From the NCBI RefSeq assembly GCF_954871325.1, contig NC_088779.1, forward strand, positions 17,982,846 to 18,046,845: a DNA stretch of 64,000 bases, in the 5' to 3' direction. Positions within the stretch are counted from its first letter, which is position 1; every line of letters begins with the position of its first letter. The translations under genes and the position numbers were made by a program. The stretch is from Gordionus sp. m RMFG-2023. Its lineage: Eukaryota; Nematomorpha; Gordioida; Chordodea; Parachordodidae. Under the pieces are notes generated by a model, which saw only the letters and a list, made by a program, of their open reading frames with translations, did no database searches and had not been told where the DNA came from. Positions 48,801-57,896 of the stretch are shown here, in pieces.

Positions 48801-51800
48801 TCCCATAATTACTTTTTCTTTTGAGTTTTGCAGTACTTGTAAATTTTATTTAGTTAATACAACTCTTTTTTTTTTAAATTTCTTAGCTAAGGATTTCCCA
48901 AATTTGACATTCTTCCCCTTATGTTGAATTATCACTTGTTAACTCTCACCTCTTCATCTTCTACCCACTTAATAAGTGTCCACTACAAGTATATAAATTC
49001 TATTCTCAAAATCGAAAAAGTCAATATGTATCCTCTCACAGTTGAGTAGCTTTAGATCAAACATTTTCATTATGCCTAAGGGGTATGCTGGCCCAGGAAT
49101 TACACACCGAGAGGGTTAACGACCCAAGTGGTGTTGAAAACATTAAAGAACTTATGAGCCAGGTTTGGGGTGGCGAAAATAATCATTTCGGAAAGAGGGC
49201 CAGTTTTTATAAGTGGGAGTTAAAAACCTTTTGTGCTGAAACTTGGGTAAAAATATATTAGCCCCGCCATATAATCCGAGCTTAAATGGGCAGGGGGGTG
49301 GCGGTGGTGAAGAGTTGGTTAAGAAAGTTTGAATATATAGGTGGTGAAATACGGATAGTGGTGGCTTATTACAATAATAGCAGAAAAGCGGAGTAAAGGT
49401 CTCCGTCGGGCGCCATACTCGCATGAGGTTGGATTTTGAGGCCCATGTCGAATGATGAGTTGGAGATACACAATAATGAGTTGGAAGTGAGGAATAAGAC
49501 CTGTGAAATTGTGGTAGGTCAGACCATGTGGGTCCGAATTTATGGGAGTACAAAAAATGGGAGTCTGGAATAATAGTGGAGAACATATAAGGTCAGATTT
49601 GAAAATGGAAAAGAAGGTATGAGGCATTCAGATCAACGGGGGGGGGGGGGCGCTAAGATCTTGTGACAAAGTGTTGAAAGAAAAATAAGAAATATTGTAT
49701 ATACGAATCTTAACTTAAATAATATGTAAAAAGGGGTGGTGCATTGAAAGAAGTGTATCATTATTGACCTTTAATTTTTTCAGTTAAATGAAATGTATGC
49801 TAAGTATTAGGGCTGTGCCGATCCACATATTTTTCACCGATCCGATATTTTCCGATATTGGTTCAAAACCGATCCGATACTGATCCGATATTTATATTAA
49901 TTTTTCACCACCCCTCTTTGAACCAAATGTAATTAATAAATCAATATTATTTATGCATAATTTAATTTTTTTATTTCAACAATAATTTTAAAAAAAATAT
50001 ATAATAATATATCCATTTTATGTTGGTTTATAAAATTGTAATATTTAATATATAAAATTATAATATATTAGATTTTTTTTAATAAATATAAGAGCCTCTA
50101 GATTTTCAGGCGATAGGCTTCTACGATGAGGACTATCAATATCCCCTGCCGTACTGAAGGCAGACTCAGATAGACACTTGTTGCTGGAGGAGCCAAAAAT
50201 TTACGTGCAAGTGTTGATAAAGTTGGATATTTTACAGCATTAACTCCAATATTCAAGTGGATTCACTGGGGATATAATATCAATATCATCAATGTTATTC
50301 GAGTTTTCTAAATAAATAACACAAATATAAAATTAGCATTTATAAAATCGTGGGTTTCATACAAACCCAATCTTTTGTTGATTTTGAAAAATCACCCAAA
50401 CAAATGGGTCAATCATAGCCCAACCAAGCAATATTTAAATTAATATGAAAAATATGTTGTTATACTTTCTATATATAAAGATTCTTTTAAATATTCCTTG
50501 ATTTCTATTAGGTATGGCAGGTCATCATTTACATTACTATCGATTTCATTTATTACTAGTTTTTCTTTGATTTTCAATTTATAAGCATCCCTTAAATTAA
50601 ATTTGCATTTTTTAATGTTATGTGGAACATTTTTCTCATTGTCATTACCTAAGTTAACAATAAAATCTAAATTTATTTTAAAAAATATAAAACCTGGCGA
50701 ATCTTTATTAGAAATTGGAAGTTGAACATTATCATCACCTTTAAAAAAAGACTCACATGCAGTCCTGAGCTTTTCTATGTATGATATGTTTTTTGGCAAA
50801 AAGAAATCCTTATATCGAGGATCAAGTAATGTTGCGACAACATAATTGTCATCATTATAAATATCAAAAAACCGAGTTGTTAATTGATTATTAGTGGTAT
50901 TCTTCATAGTCTGCACACCTCTATCTGTGTCCCCATTAATTGTTAATTCACTTTTCAGAATTTCAACAAAGGGTATAACATTGCTAATTGAACATGATTC
51001 CGTACTTATTCCTTTTGTTACTCTCTGAATTGGTTCAAGAACATCAATTACCCTTTCTGCTAATTCCCACTCATATAATGAGAGATTTCCCAAATTAGGA
51101 TTATCGATAATGAACAGCTGTACCGCCCTTTTTTGTTCTATCAATCTTTCGAGCATATAATAGGTAGAATCCCAACGGGTGGGCACATCCTGGATTAATT
51201 TGTGCTGGGCTAGACTTAATCGAATTTGGATTTCTTTTAGACAATTTTGTGCAATAGAAGAATGTTTAAAGTGTCCTACTATTTTTCTAACCCGGGCAAG
51301 CATGTCAATAATAGATCTCTGTGATAAAATTGCTGCCTGTGCAACCAATTGCAAACTATGTGCAAAACACGAAACGCTTTGAAATTTCCCATTTTTCATG
51401 GCCAAAGTTATATTGGGTGCATTATCTCTAATGATTAGGTGTATTTTATTTTTCTTTATACCCCAATAATTAATAATTTCATCTAAAATTTGAGCAATAT
51501 TTATTGCTGTATGCGACTCATTAAATGTTTTAACATTTAGAACTCTATTAATTTGTTGAAAATTTTGGTTTATATAGTGGCATGTTAATGAGATGTGAGA
51601 ATCGCCACCTGAATTTCTAGTCCATATATCTACCGTAAAGGATAAAAAAGAATCGTCAACCAAAATTTCTTTACGAATTTTTTCGGAGAGTTTTTCATAT
51701 ATATCCGGAATAACTCCTTGCGAAAAATACTTTCTATTGGGAATTTTGTAATTTGGACATAAATGATGTAAAAGCCTTTTAAAGCCTATATCCTCCAAGA

Positions 51801-54800
51801 TAGAAATCGGCTGGTGGTCACATGCTATCATTTCCCCTATAAATTTAGAAATTATTATTGATTTAGGATCAGAATGTTTCCAAATATTAGTTTTATTAAG
51901 AATGGCTGATATTGTTGGCTGACTTTCAGGGCTCTTTTTTTTTTAAATTTGATTTGTTTTTTCTAATATTTCTCGTTCTTTTTGTGTTAGCTCTTCGAAT
52001 TCCTTTTGATGGCAACGCTTCAGATGTTTCCTAATGTTAGTTGTATTGAACGAATTTTTCAGTATTCCTCTAGGTGAAATTAGAATTCCGCAGATGACGC
52101 ATTTTGCAAAATTACCTTCATCTTTATAAAATATTTCTATAATTCAGAAACCATATTTAAAATAATTTTTATTTAAAGTATAAATAATAAAATTGGTGTT
52201 ATTTTTTTAAAAAATTAAAAATAAATAAAACTTTGGGTGTTCCTTTCTATTTTTATAAAAAAACTTGTAAAATCTATTTAAAAAAATAAATAACATTTGC
52301 ATTGTTTAAAAAAAAATTATTTATAAAATATTATTAATGTAAAATAGAAACTCGAAAAAATTTATTTTTTTTTAAAATATTTAAAAAAAAATTTTTTTAT
52401 TAAAAAATAATAATTCAAAGTTTCATTACTCAAAAGTTTTATAAGAATTGCATTTTTAGAAAAAGGATCGGATCGGATCGGGTTTTTTTACAGGTATCGG
52501 GCCGATCCGATATTTTTAAAAAGGCCAAATATCGGGACCGATCCGATATTTAATATCGGCACAGCCCTACTAAGTATCAAAAATTAAATAACACTGAGTT
52601 TTATAAAATGGGAAGTCTTATTGGTTGATTAGAATAGCAACGTAAGTAGTATATATAATCCCTATTTTAATAGTGTTTGTAATTAAAAGAAGAAAGTGTA
52701 TGTTAAATGTCTAAAAGCTAATATGGTGGTTAATTGAAATTATTGTAAAATTAAAGAGAGGAACAAGGTCATCTGAGCTAAAATTTGTTGCGTATTATTC
52801 AACATAAGGGGAAGAATGTAAAATTTGGGAAATCCTTAGCCAAGAAATTTTTTAAAGAGTTTTATTAACTAAATAAAATTTACGAGCGCTGTCAAACCCA
52901 AAAGAAAAAGTAATTATGGGTTACGGTGTATTAAGAATTAGTGATCTGCATCGGGCCTAATTTTTCAAGCCCGACCCGGCCCGAATTTTTTTAAATATAG
53001 AAATTAATTTTTATAATTACTCAAAATAAAAGACATATGTTATTTATCGTTTAGTTTCAATCAATAAATAAAATCAAATAATTTTATTTTGCATAAAAAA
53101 TTCAATATAAAATTGATAAATTAAGATATATTTTAAAAAAATTCCAAGGTCCGACCAGACCTGGCCCGAATTTTTTTTTAAATATTAGGCCCGGTCCGAA
53201 CCCGATTATTTAAAATAGTTCGGGCCGGCCCTAACTTTGCAGATCTCTAGTAAGAACCATTAATTTTGAAATTGGTGAAAAAGTGATGATTAAAAGTTAT
53301 TTTTTAGAAATTATTTCAAAATAAATGTTTTATTTTGGGTAAAAAGAGATGATTAAAAAAATTAATTTCGGTAAATAATTTTAGTAAGTGTTTTATGAGA
53401 TGAATTGGTGTAACAATTATAGTATTGATGTTAGTAAAATTCATTATAAAAAAAAATTTTTGAACAATTTTTTTGTAAAATATAAAGAAATTAAAAAATT
53501 AAAGTTTAAAATTCAAGATGGTAATCCACAAGTTTATATATTTACCTGGCATGATTATATGAATTAGTGTGTATATTAGAGATCTGCAAAGTTAGGCCCT
53601 CGGGCCTAATTTTATTTAAAATAATCGTGTTCGGGCCGGGCCTAATATTTTTAAAAAAATTTGGGCTGGGTCGCGTCGGACTTTGTAAATTTTTTTAAAT
53701 ATATCTAAATTTATCAATTTTATATTGAATTTTTTATGTAAAATAAAAATTTTTGATTTTATTTATTGAAACTAAACGATATGTCTTTTATATTGAGTAA
53801 TTATAAAAATTAATTGTTATATTTAAATACATTCGGGCCGGGCCGGTAAATTTTTTTTAAAAAAAATTCGGGTTCGGGCCGGGCCGGCAAATCTTTTTAA
53901 AAAAATTTTGGGTTCGGGCCTGGCCGGCAAAACTTTTTTTAAAAAAATTTCGGGCCGGGCCTCAAAAATTGGGAACGATGCAGATCACTACTGTATATTA
54001 ATGGAACGGGAAATCAAAATATGTCTGAACTACTCCCGCTATCGACGCAGCCTTTCTCAACAAGAAGAGGGCGAAACTTGGTAGGGAATTGTTATCATTG
54101 TCAATACAGGGATCACTTACAAGATCGGTCTCCCCGCGAACCTCGTAGACAGGTGGAACAGTACCGAAATGATAAACCGCCGGTGCAAACAATTCCCGTG
54201 GCCCGACCAACGAAGACAGTAGCGGGAGAAATAAACGGCGATACCAGTGGCAGCCCGCATGGTAGAAATCATTATTGAAAATCAAATAAGAAATGAATTT
54301 AGACATGACAGATATGGAAATGGAATCGTGGGGTATAATGAGAGTTATTTCATTTTTCAAGGAGGACCTGTCATTCGTTTTAAATTATTTTATATATTGA
54401 AAATCAATATTTTATTATTATATATATTTTTTTTTATCTTATTTTTGTATTAGATTTTTTTTCATTTCTACACAAAAAATTAATTTATGATTTTTGAAAA
54501 TAAAAATATAATACAAAAACATAAAAAAATATAGATTTTCAATACAAGCTTAAATAAATATAAAATAATTTAGAACGCATATGACCTATAGCATATTAAT
54601 AAATTATCACATATATAATAAAATATTACCTACACTATAAAATTTACATATTTCACTTTCTAAAATTGATATTACCAATAAAATGTAAGTATAAAAACCA
54701 GAAAATTTTGAAAATGGGAAGAGAAAAAAAAAGGATTCTTCGAAAAATAAAATTGAATTTATTTTTCATAAATTTAATAGAAAAAAATTTTTTAAACTAT

Positions 54801-57800
54801 TTTACCATTCACCTTTAAAAAAATATCAGGGTTCGGGTTCAACCAAAATATCAGGGTCTTGGTTTACATCCCTGAATAAAGATTATATTCATTTTATTTA
54901 AGAAAAATTATAAGGGAAGCAATGCTTCCCTTGCTTCTATGGACGCTTCGTCGCTGTTATAAAGCATTTGATTGAATTTTTTTTAAAAAGATTGTGTTAA
55001 AGCGGGGATCCAAAATTGATGCTAGGAAGTTAAATTTTCCATTATAAATATAAGAAAAACATATATTAAGTTTTATACAGCGCATCCTTCATAGTCTGGA
55101 CACCTGTATCGTCCTCGCCATGATAAGCGTTCTTTTTTAAGTAATTCTATGAATGGAATAAAATATAATTGATCCATTCTCTCCACTAATTTCTTTTGTA
55201 ATGCACTGATATTGTACAGCTGGAAATTTTTAAAAATTTAAATGCCATTTTATGGGATCGTATCATCAATTTAATATTATCGGTCGATAACTTATATTTT
55301 AAACAGGTGAATGACCAAGCTGATCCGATAAAAAACATTGGTACATCCTTAGTTTTTAGTAATATCGGAACGATGAAAAATCTGTGGATTGGCATTATAT
55401 ATCATAAAAAATATATGAAATTATATGTAGGCCTACAGAAATACTAATTGAATTAAATATTTCTTATTCAAATTAAATTTTAAATAATGTTTCGAAAGTG
55501 AAAACATATTAAATTTTAAATCATGTAGAAATAAAGTTAAAAATAAAAAGTTCCATAATAACATGTTGAATGCTTGTATAATTTCCAGTAATGAAGAGAC
55601 TTAATTCTACTAATATTTCCATTATTTGATTCGAATATTTATTAGAAAAAACTTTATGCCATCTTTTAAGGTATTAGATTTGGAAGGAAACGAGAAGGGG
55701 GAATGGGGATTTAAAGCTCTCAAGCAAATGATTAAAATATATTTCAAAAGAGGCCAATATGAAAAAATGATGCATAGATATAAGCAACTTTTGACATACA
55801 TCAAAAGTGCCGTAACCCGTAATTATTCTGAGAAGTCAATCAATTCCATACTTGATTACATTTCCTCATATTCTGGCCCAGCAAATTCTAACCTAGGCAA
55901 AGATAATTTTAATAAAGCCTTCGAGCTTAATCGCAAAAATAATGAACATCTTAAAAATCTGGATCTTTTACAAGAATTTTATGAAGCAACTTTACAAGCC
56001 TTAAAGGAAGCTAAAAACGAGAGACTTTGGTTTAAAACGAATACTAAGTTAGGAAAATTATATTTTGACAGAGGCGAATATAATAAAATATTTAAAATTA
56101 TACGCCAATTACATCAAAGTTGTCAAACCGATGACGGAGAAGATGACCTTAAAAAGGGTATTTTATTAAATATCTAAAATTTAATTAAATAAAACTATCT
56201 TGAAATAGGTACACAGTTATTAGAAATATATGCCCTAGAAATTCAGGTTCATACAGCGCAACGCAACAATAAAAAACTGAAACAGCTTTACGAAAATTGT
56301 TTGCACATTAAATCAGCCATACCTCATCCACTGATTATGGGCGTCATACGAGAGTGTGGAGGCAAAATGCATTTAAGGGAGCACGAATTTGAAAAAGCGC
56401 ACGTTGATTTTTTTGAAGCCTTTAAAAATTACGACGAATCTGGGAGCTCAAGACGCACAGCTTGTTTAAAGTATTTAGTTTTGGCTAACATGCTCATGAA
56501 AAGTGGAATCAATCCTTTTGATTCTCAAGTTCTTATTTGTTATATAAATTTATAATATTAATTTTATGCTTTTTAAAAAAGGAAGCCAAACCTTACAAAA
56601 ATGATCCAGAAATTATAGCTATGACAGATTTAGTTACTGCTTATCAAAATGGAGATATAGTTAAATTCGAATCGGTATTAGAACGAGATTCCTCATGCAA
56701 TGATTTCAATAATTCTATTATAACGAGTAAAGATAAAGCCCTTGTTAATAGGATATCTATCATGGATGACCCTTTTATAAGAGAGCACGTTGAAGAACTG
56801 CTTAAGAATATTAGAACTCAAGTTTTAATGAAATGTTTAGTGAAGCCTTACACGCGTGTTAAAATTAAGTTCCTAGCTGACAAACTTAATGTCAGAGGTA
56901 TAAATCGTGAAAAGGAGGTTGAAGATCTTTTAGTATCTTTAATTTTAGATGGTGTTTTACCTGAAGGCTGCAAGGTTGATCAAATGGAAAAGACTTTAAT
57001 TCTAGTATGTTAATTCATTGGGCCATTCCATATCAAATCAATCAATAAAAAGACATATCAATGGACTCTTGAAATTTTGTATACAAGCTAAGGGACACGT
57101 AAGCTAATGCATGGTCCAAATTTTAGCACCCGAGCTATTATATATCGAGAGATTTCCATGGTCAAACTATGAAATATGATCTATTTTCACCTATATCTTA
57201 TCAATTGTTTTCCAATTTAAAATTTATTAAAAACTACCAGATTGTAAATAAGATTATAATTTTAAAATAAAATGTTCACATTCTATTTTTTTAATGTTAA
57301 GGTCCATTTAATCCCGTTCTAAAGCTTTTTTTGCAAATATTACTGAAAACAGTTTGGAGTCCAGGCTTAGTCATTGATCTGAAATTTAAAAAATCGGCTT
57401 AAATTATTTATGAAAATTTTTAAGAAAAAATTTAAAGTAATGTTTTTCGTTACAGTTACTCAAAAAAAGTAAGCGCGTTACTCTCGGATAACGAATTGTG
57501 TTCCATTCCCTCGAACAAGTAACGCTGTTACTTTACAGCACTACTTTAGTTACGGGTACCTTAGTTTGTATGCAAAATTAATTCAAACGGTCAATCGAAT
57601 CGTGATTGATTGACATAGAATGACCCCTTATAGCTTTTTTTAATAATAATATATTATTATTTTAACATTAGGTATCAAATAAAAATGAAAACGTTTTTTT
57701 AAAAGAAGCTGATATTCCGAATTTAAAAGATAAAGATGATCTCAAAATACAAAATGTTTTTTCTCATACAAATAAAATTTCGAAAGGAAATTATTTTAAT

Positions 57801-57896
57801 ACGAACTTCTATGAAGATAAAAAATATCAGACTTTTCAAAAACTAAATGAGAGGTTGTTAGAACTTCAACAAGCTTTAATTAATAGAATTGCTTAA
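42844..57896 (+). CDS. COPS2: COP9 signalosome complex subunit 2
   Basis: CSN2 is a PCI-domain scaffold subunit of the COP9 signalosome, which removes NEDD8 from cullins. Five exons are inferred: 42844-43008, 55671-56157, 56209-56528, 56582-57004 and 57672-57896. The introns are 12,662, 51, 53 and 667 nt, all GT..AG, and the frame is kept throughout (about 539 residues against 443 in human). Exon 1 gives the acidic start [20 protein letters not shown] up to ENFQK; exon 2 continues [20 protein letters not shown], just as in other CSN2 proteins. The most conserved parts are [56 protein letters not shown] and [19 protein letters not shown]; the PCI region follows ([20 protein letters not shown]). 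The last exon ends [18 protein letters not shown], like the usual C-terminus. Unusual features are extra residues at about 55867-55967 (around 28), at about 56690-56757 (around 20) and at the start of the last exon (around 45). AATAAA at 57990-57995 may be the poly(A) signal. Confidence 0.95.
43751..46871 (+). mobile_element. long-TIR DNA transposon, TGGGGTAATTCCATACC ends
   Basis: Both ends start TGGGGTAATTCCATACC. The inverted repeats continue for about 540 bases (43751-44290 against about 46330-46871), sharing for example TTTGCATACTGAG, AATTTTAGCCT, TTCAGGTGTTT and ATGGCGCTCCTATATA. The flanks TTCTTCTA and TGCCTATT show no clear target duplication. In the middle the + strand keeps coding relics: [20 protein letters not shown] at about 44915-44975, DWWLGFV at about 45000, then [12 protein letters not shown] at about 45047. 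Such DWWLG-x-V ... FLHPxGP proteins occur, as I recall, as unnamed ORFs of invertebrate transposons; I cannot name the superfamily. A hAT element (45173-46237) is inserted in it. Its frame contains stops, so it is inactive. Confidence 0.75.
45173..46237 (+). mobile_element. hAT deletion derivative, TAGGGCTGTGCCGAT ends
   Basis: The ends TAGGGCTGTGCCGAT and GGATCGGCACAGCCCTA are flanked by perfect 8-bp duplications CTTATTAT (45165-45172 and 46238-46245). It is a 1065-bp internally deleted relative of the 2762-bp element at 49808-52569, in the opposite orientation. It keeps the last transposase exon (about 45720-45980) as an open frame: [20 protein letters not shown], then [20 protein letters not shown], the hAT dimerisation domain. 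Dense ATCGGATCGG repeats next to each end are likely transposase-binding sites. Confidence 0.95.
47860..48681 (-). mobile_element. hAT derivative, CAGGGATCCAAACCGAA ends
   Basis: The ends CAGGGATCCAAACCGAA and TTCGGTTTGGATCCCTG are flanked by perfect 8-bp duplications CTTTTAAT (47852-47859 and 48682-48689). Repeated GGTTCGG/GAACC motifs line both ends. On the minus strand, 48304-48140 encodes [20 protein letters not shown] followed by [13 protein letters not shown], the hAT C-terminal domain. It is 822 bp and not autonomous, inserted in the left LTR-like arm. Confidence 0.95.
49808..52569 (-). mobile_element. near full-length hAT element, TAGGGCTGTGCCGAT ends
   Basis: The ends TAGGGCTGTGCCGAT and CGGCACAGCCCTA are flanked by perfect 8-bp duplications CTAAGTAT (49800-49807 and 52570-52577). 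ATCGGATCGG-type repeats line both ends (about 52465-52560 and 49820-49890). It contains a BED-type hAT transposase gene on the minus strand. At 2762 bp it is the parent-type copy of the derivative at 45173-46237. Confidence 0.96.
50046..52139 (-). pseudogene. hAT transposase (BED zinc finger type), slightly damaged
   Basis: A BED zinc finger is at about 52110-52000 (CVICG ... [10 protein letters not shown]). The same frame, after one in-frame TAA at 51945-51943 next to a run of ten A on the coding strand, continues as a 463-codon open stretch from 51831. In that stretch D68 (FTVDIWT) and D136 (IIRDNAPN) fit the first two catalytic acids, and C155/H158 (SVSCFAHSL) the C-x2-H motif. [15 protein letters not shown] and [10 protein letters not shown] follow. 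A splice donor at 50465 and an acceptor ending at 50308 would join the last exon (50307-50046), which carries [16 protein letters not shown]. Compared with the derivative copy, that exon lacks two bases near 50245, which shifts the frame before the dimerisation domain. The third catalytic Glu is expected there. Confidence 0.93.
52939..53249. mobile_element. MITE, TAGTGATCTGCA ends
   Basis: It begins TAGTGATCTGCATCGGGCC and ends TTTGCAGATCTCTA. The interior has CCCGACCCGGCCCG-like blocks. The flanks TTAAGAAT (52931-52938) and GTAAGAAC (53250-53257) match at 6 of 8. It interrupts the right LTR-like arm. Same family as 53577-53990. Confidence 0.8.
53577..53990. mobile_element. MITE, TAGAGATCTGCAAAG ends
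   Basis: It begins TAGAGATCTGCAAAGTTAGG and ends GATGCAGATCACTA, in the opposite orientation to the copy at 52939-53249. The flanks GTGTATAT (53569-53576) and CTGTATAT (53991-53998) match at 7 of 8. The right half repeats TTCGGGCCGGGCCGGC between A/T runs. No coding content. Confidence 0.88.
55080..55400 (-). mobile_element. scrap of the TAGGGCTGTGCCG hAT family
   Basis: CTTCATAGTCTGGACACCTG near 55090 is nearly the same as 50905-50925 in the hAT transposase. GAAAAATCTGTGGATTGGCA near 55375 resembles the right end of the derivative element (AAAAATATGTGGATCGGCAC). It is a degraded copy lying about 270 bp before COPS2 exon 2. Confidence 0.6.
57011..57330 (+). mobile_element. relic of the GGTAATTCCATACC family in COPS2 intron 4
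   Basis: It starts ATTGGGCCATTCCATATCAA. Its order of motifs (TTTTGTATAC, AATTTTAGCAC, ATATCGAGAGAT, CATGGTCAAA) follows that of the long-TIR element at 43751-44290. Only one end is recognised. It helps to explain why intron 4 (667 nt) is longer than introns 2 and 3. Confidence 0.55.
57440..57552. mobile_element. short GTTACTTT/AAAGTAAC MITE
   Basis: GTTACAGTTACTC ... GCGCGTTACTC on the left and GTAACGCTGTTACTTTACAG on the right are inverted-repeat-like and resemble the ends of a common hAT family (CAGTGxTGTAAAGTAAC). The ends are approximate. It lies in COPS2 intron 4. Confidence 0.4.

Larger units (their letters stand above)
47120..54450. mobile_element. LTR-retroelement-like fossil arranged as an inverted pair
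   Basis: Two arms are inverted copies of each other: left about 47120-48936 (minus sense), right about 52798-54450 (plus sense), each interrupted by smaller elements. At the inner edge of each arm is a purine tract and TGT (ATAAGGGGAAGAATGT), like a polypurine tract followed by an LTR start. Further out each arm starts a short frame with MSEL(L/P)PL, and the right arm includes [13 protein letters not shown], resembling a gag zinc knuckle. The part between the arms (48940-49800 and 52570-52800) holds coding-like sequence such as [20 protein letters not shown] (about 49147-49206). The element is broken, with several breaks. The family is uncertain; LTR kinship is inferred from the tract and the knuckle. 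Confidence 0.5.
47006..54956. mobile_element. possible hAT shell around the LTR-like pair
   Basis: The left end CAGTGATGAAGGGTG and the complement of the right end, CAGCGACGAAGCGTCC, are similar to the ends of the well bounded hAT element at 61353-62841. The right end also shares that element's GGGAAGCAATGCTTCCC palindrome (54914-54930). The flanking 8 bases CTATAAAG (46998-47005) and TTATAAAG (54957-54964) match at 7 of 8. If right, a hAT element was the landing site for everything between. The left end is worn, so this is tentative. Confidence 0.5.
43009..55670 (+). other. COPS2 intron 1, 12.7 kb, transposon-filled
   Basis: The donor GTAATA (43009) and the acceptor TCTTTTAAG (ending 55670) join residue K55 to V56 in phase 0. 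Inside lie a long-TIR element (43751-46871), two copies of one hAT family in opposite orientation (45173-46237, 49808-52569), an LTR-like inverted pair (about 47120-54450), another hAT (47860-48681), two CCCGGGCC-type MITEs (52939-53249, 53577-53990) and a hAT scrap (55080-55400). The parts outside these, 43009-43750 and 54957-55080, are plain A+T-rich sequence. Confidence 0.93.

Noticed and set aside
49152-49627. Minus-strand open frames of 144 and 102 codons rich in Ser, His and Pro
   Set aside because: The coding-like signal (helical, KELMSQVW-type) is on the + strand within the LTR-like fossil, so these are shadows.
51179-51382. 67-codon + strand open frame
   Set aside because: It lies antisense within the well-supported hAT transposase.
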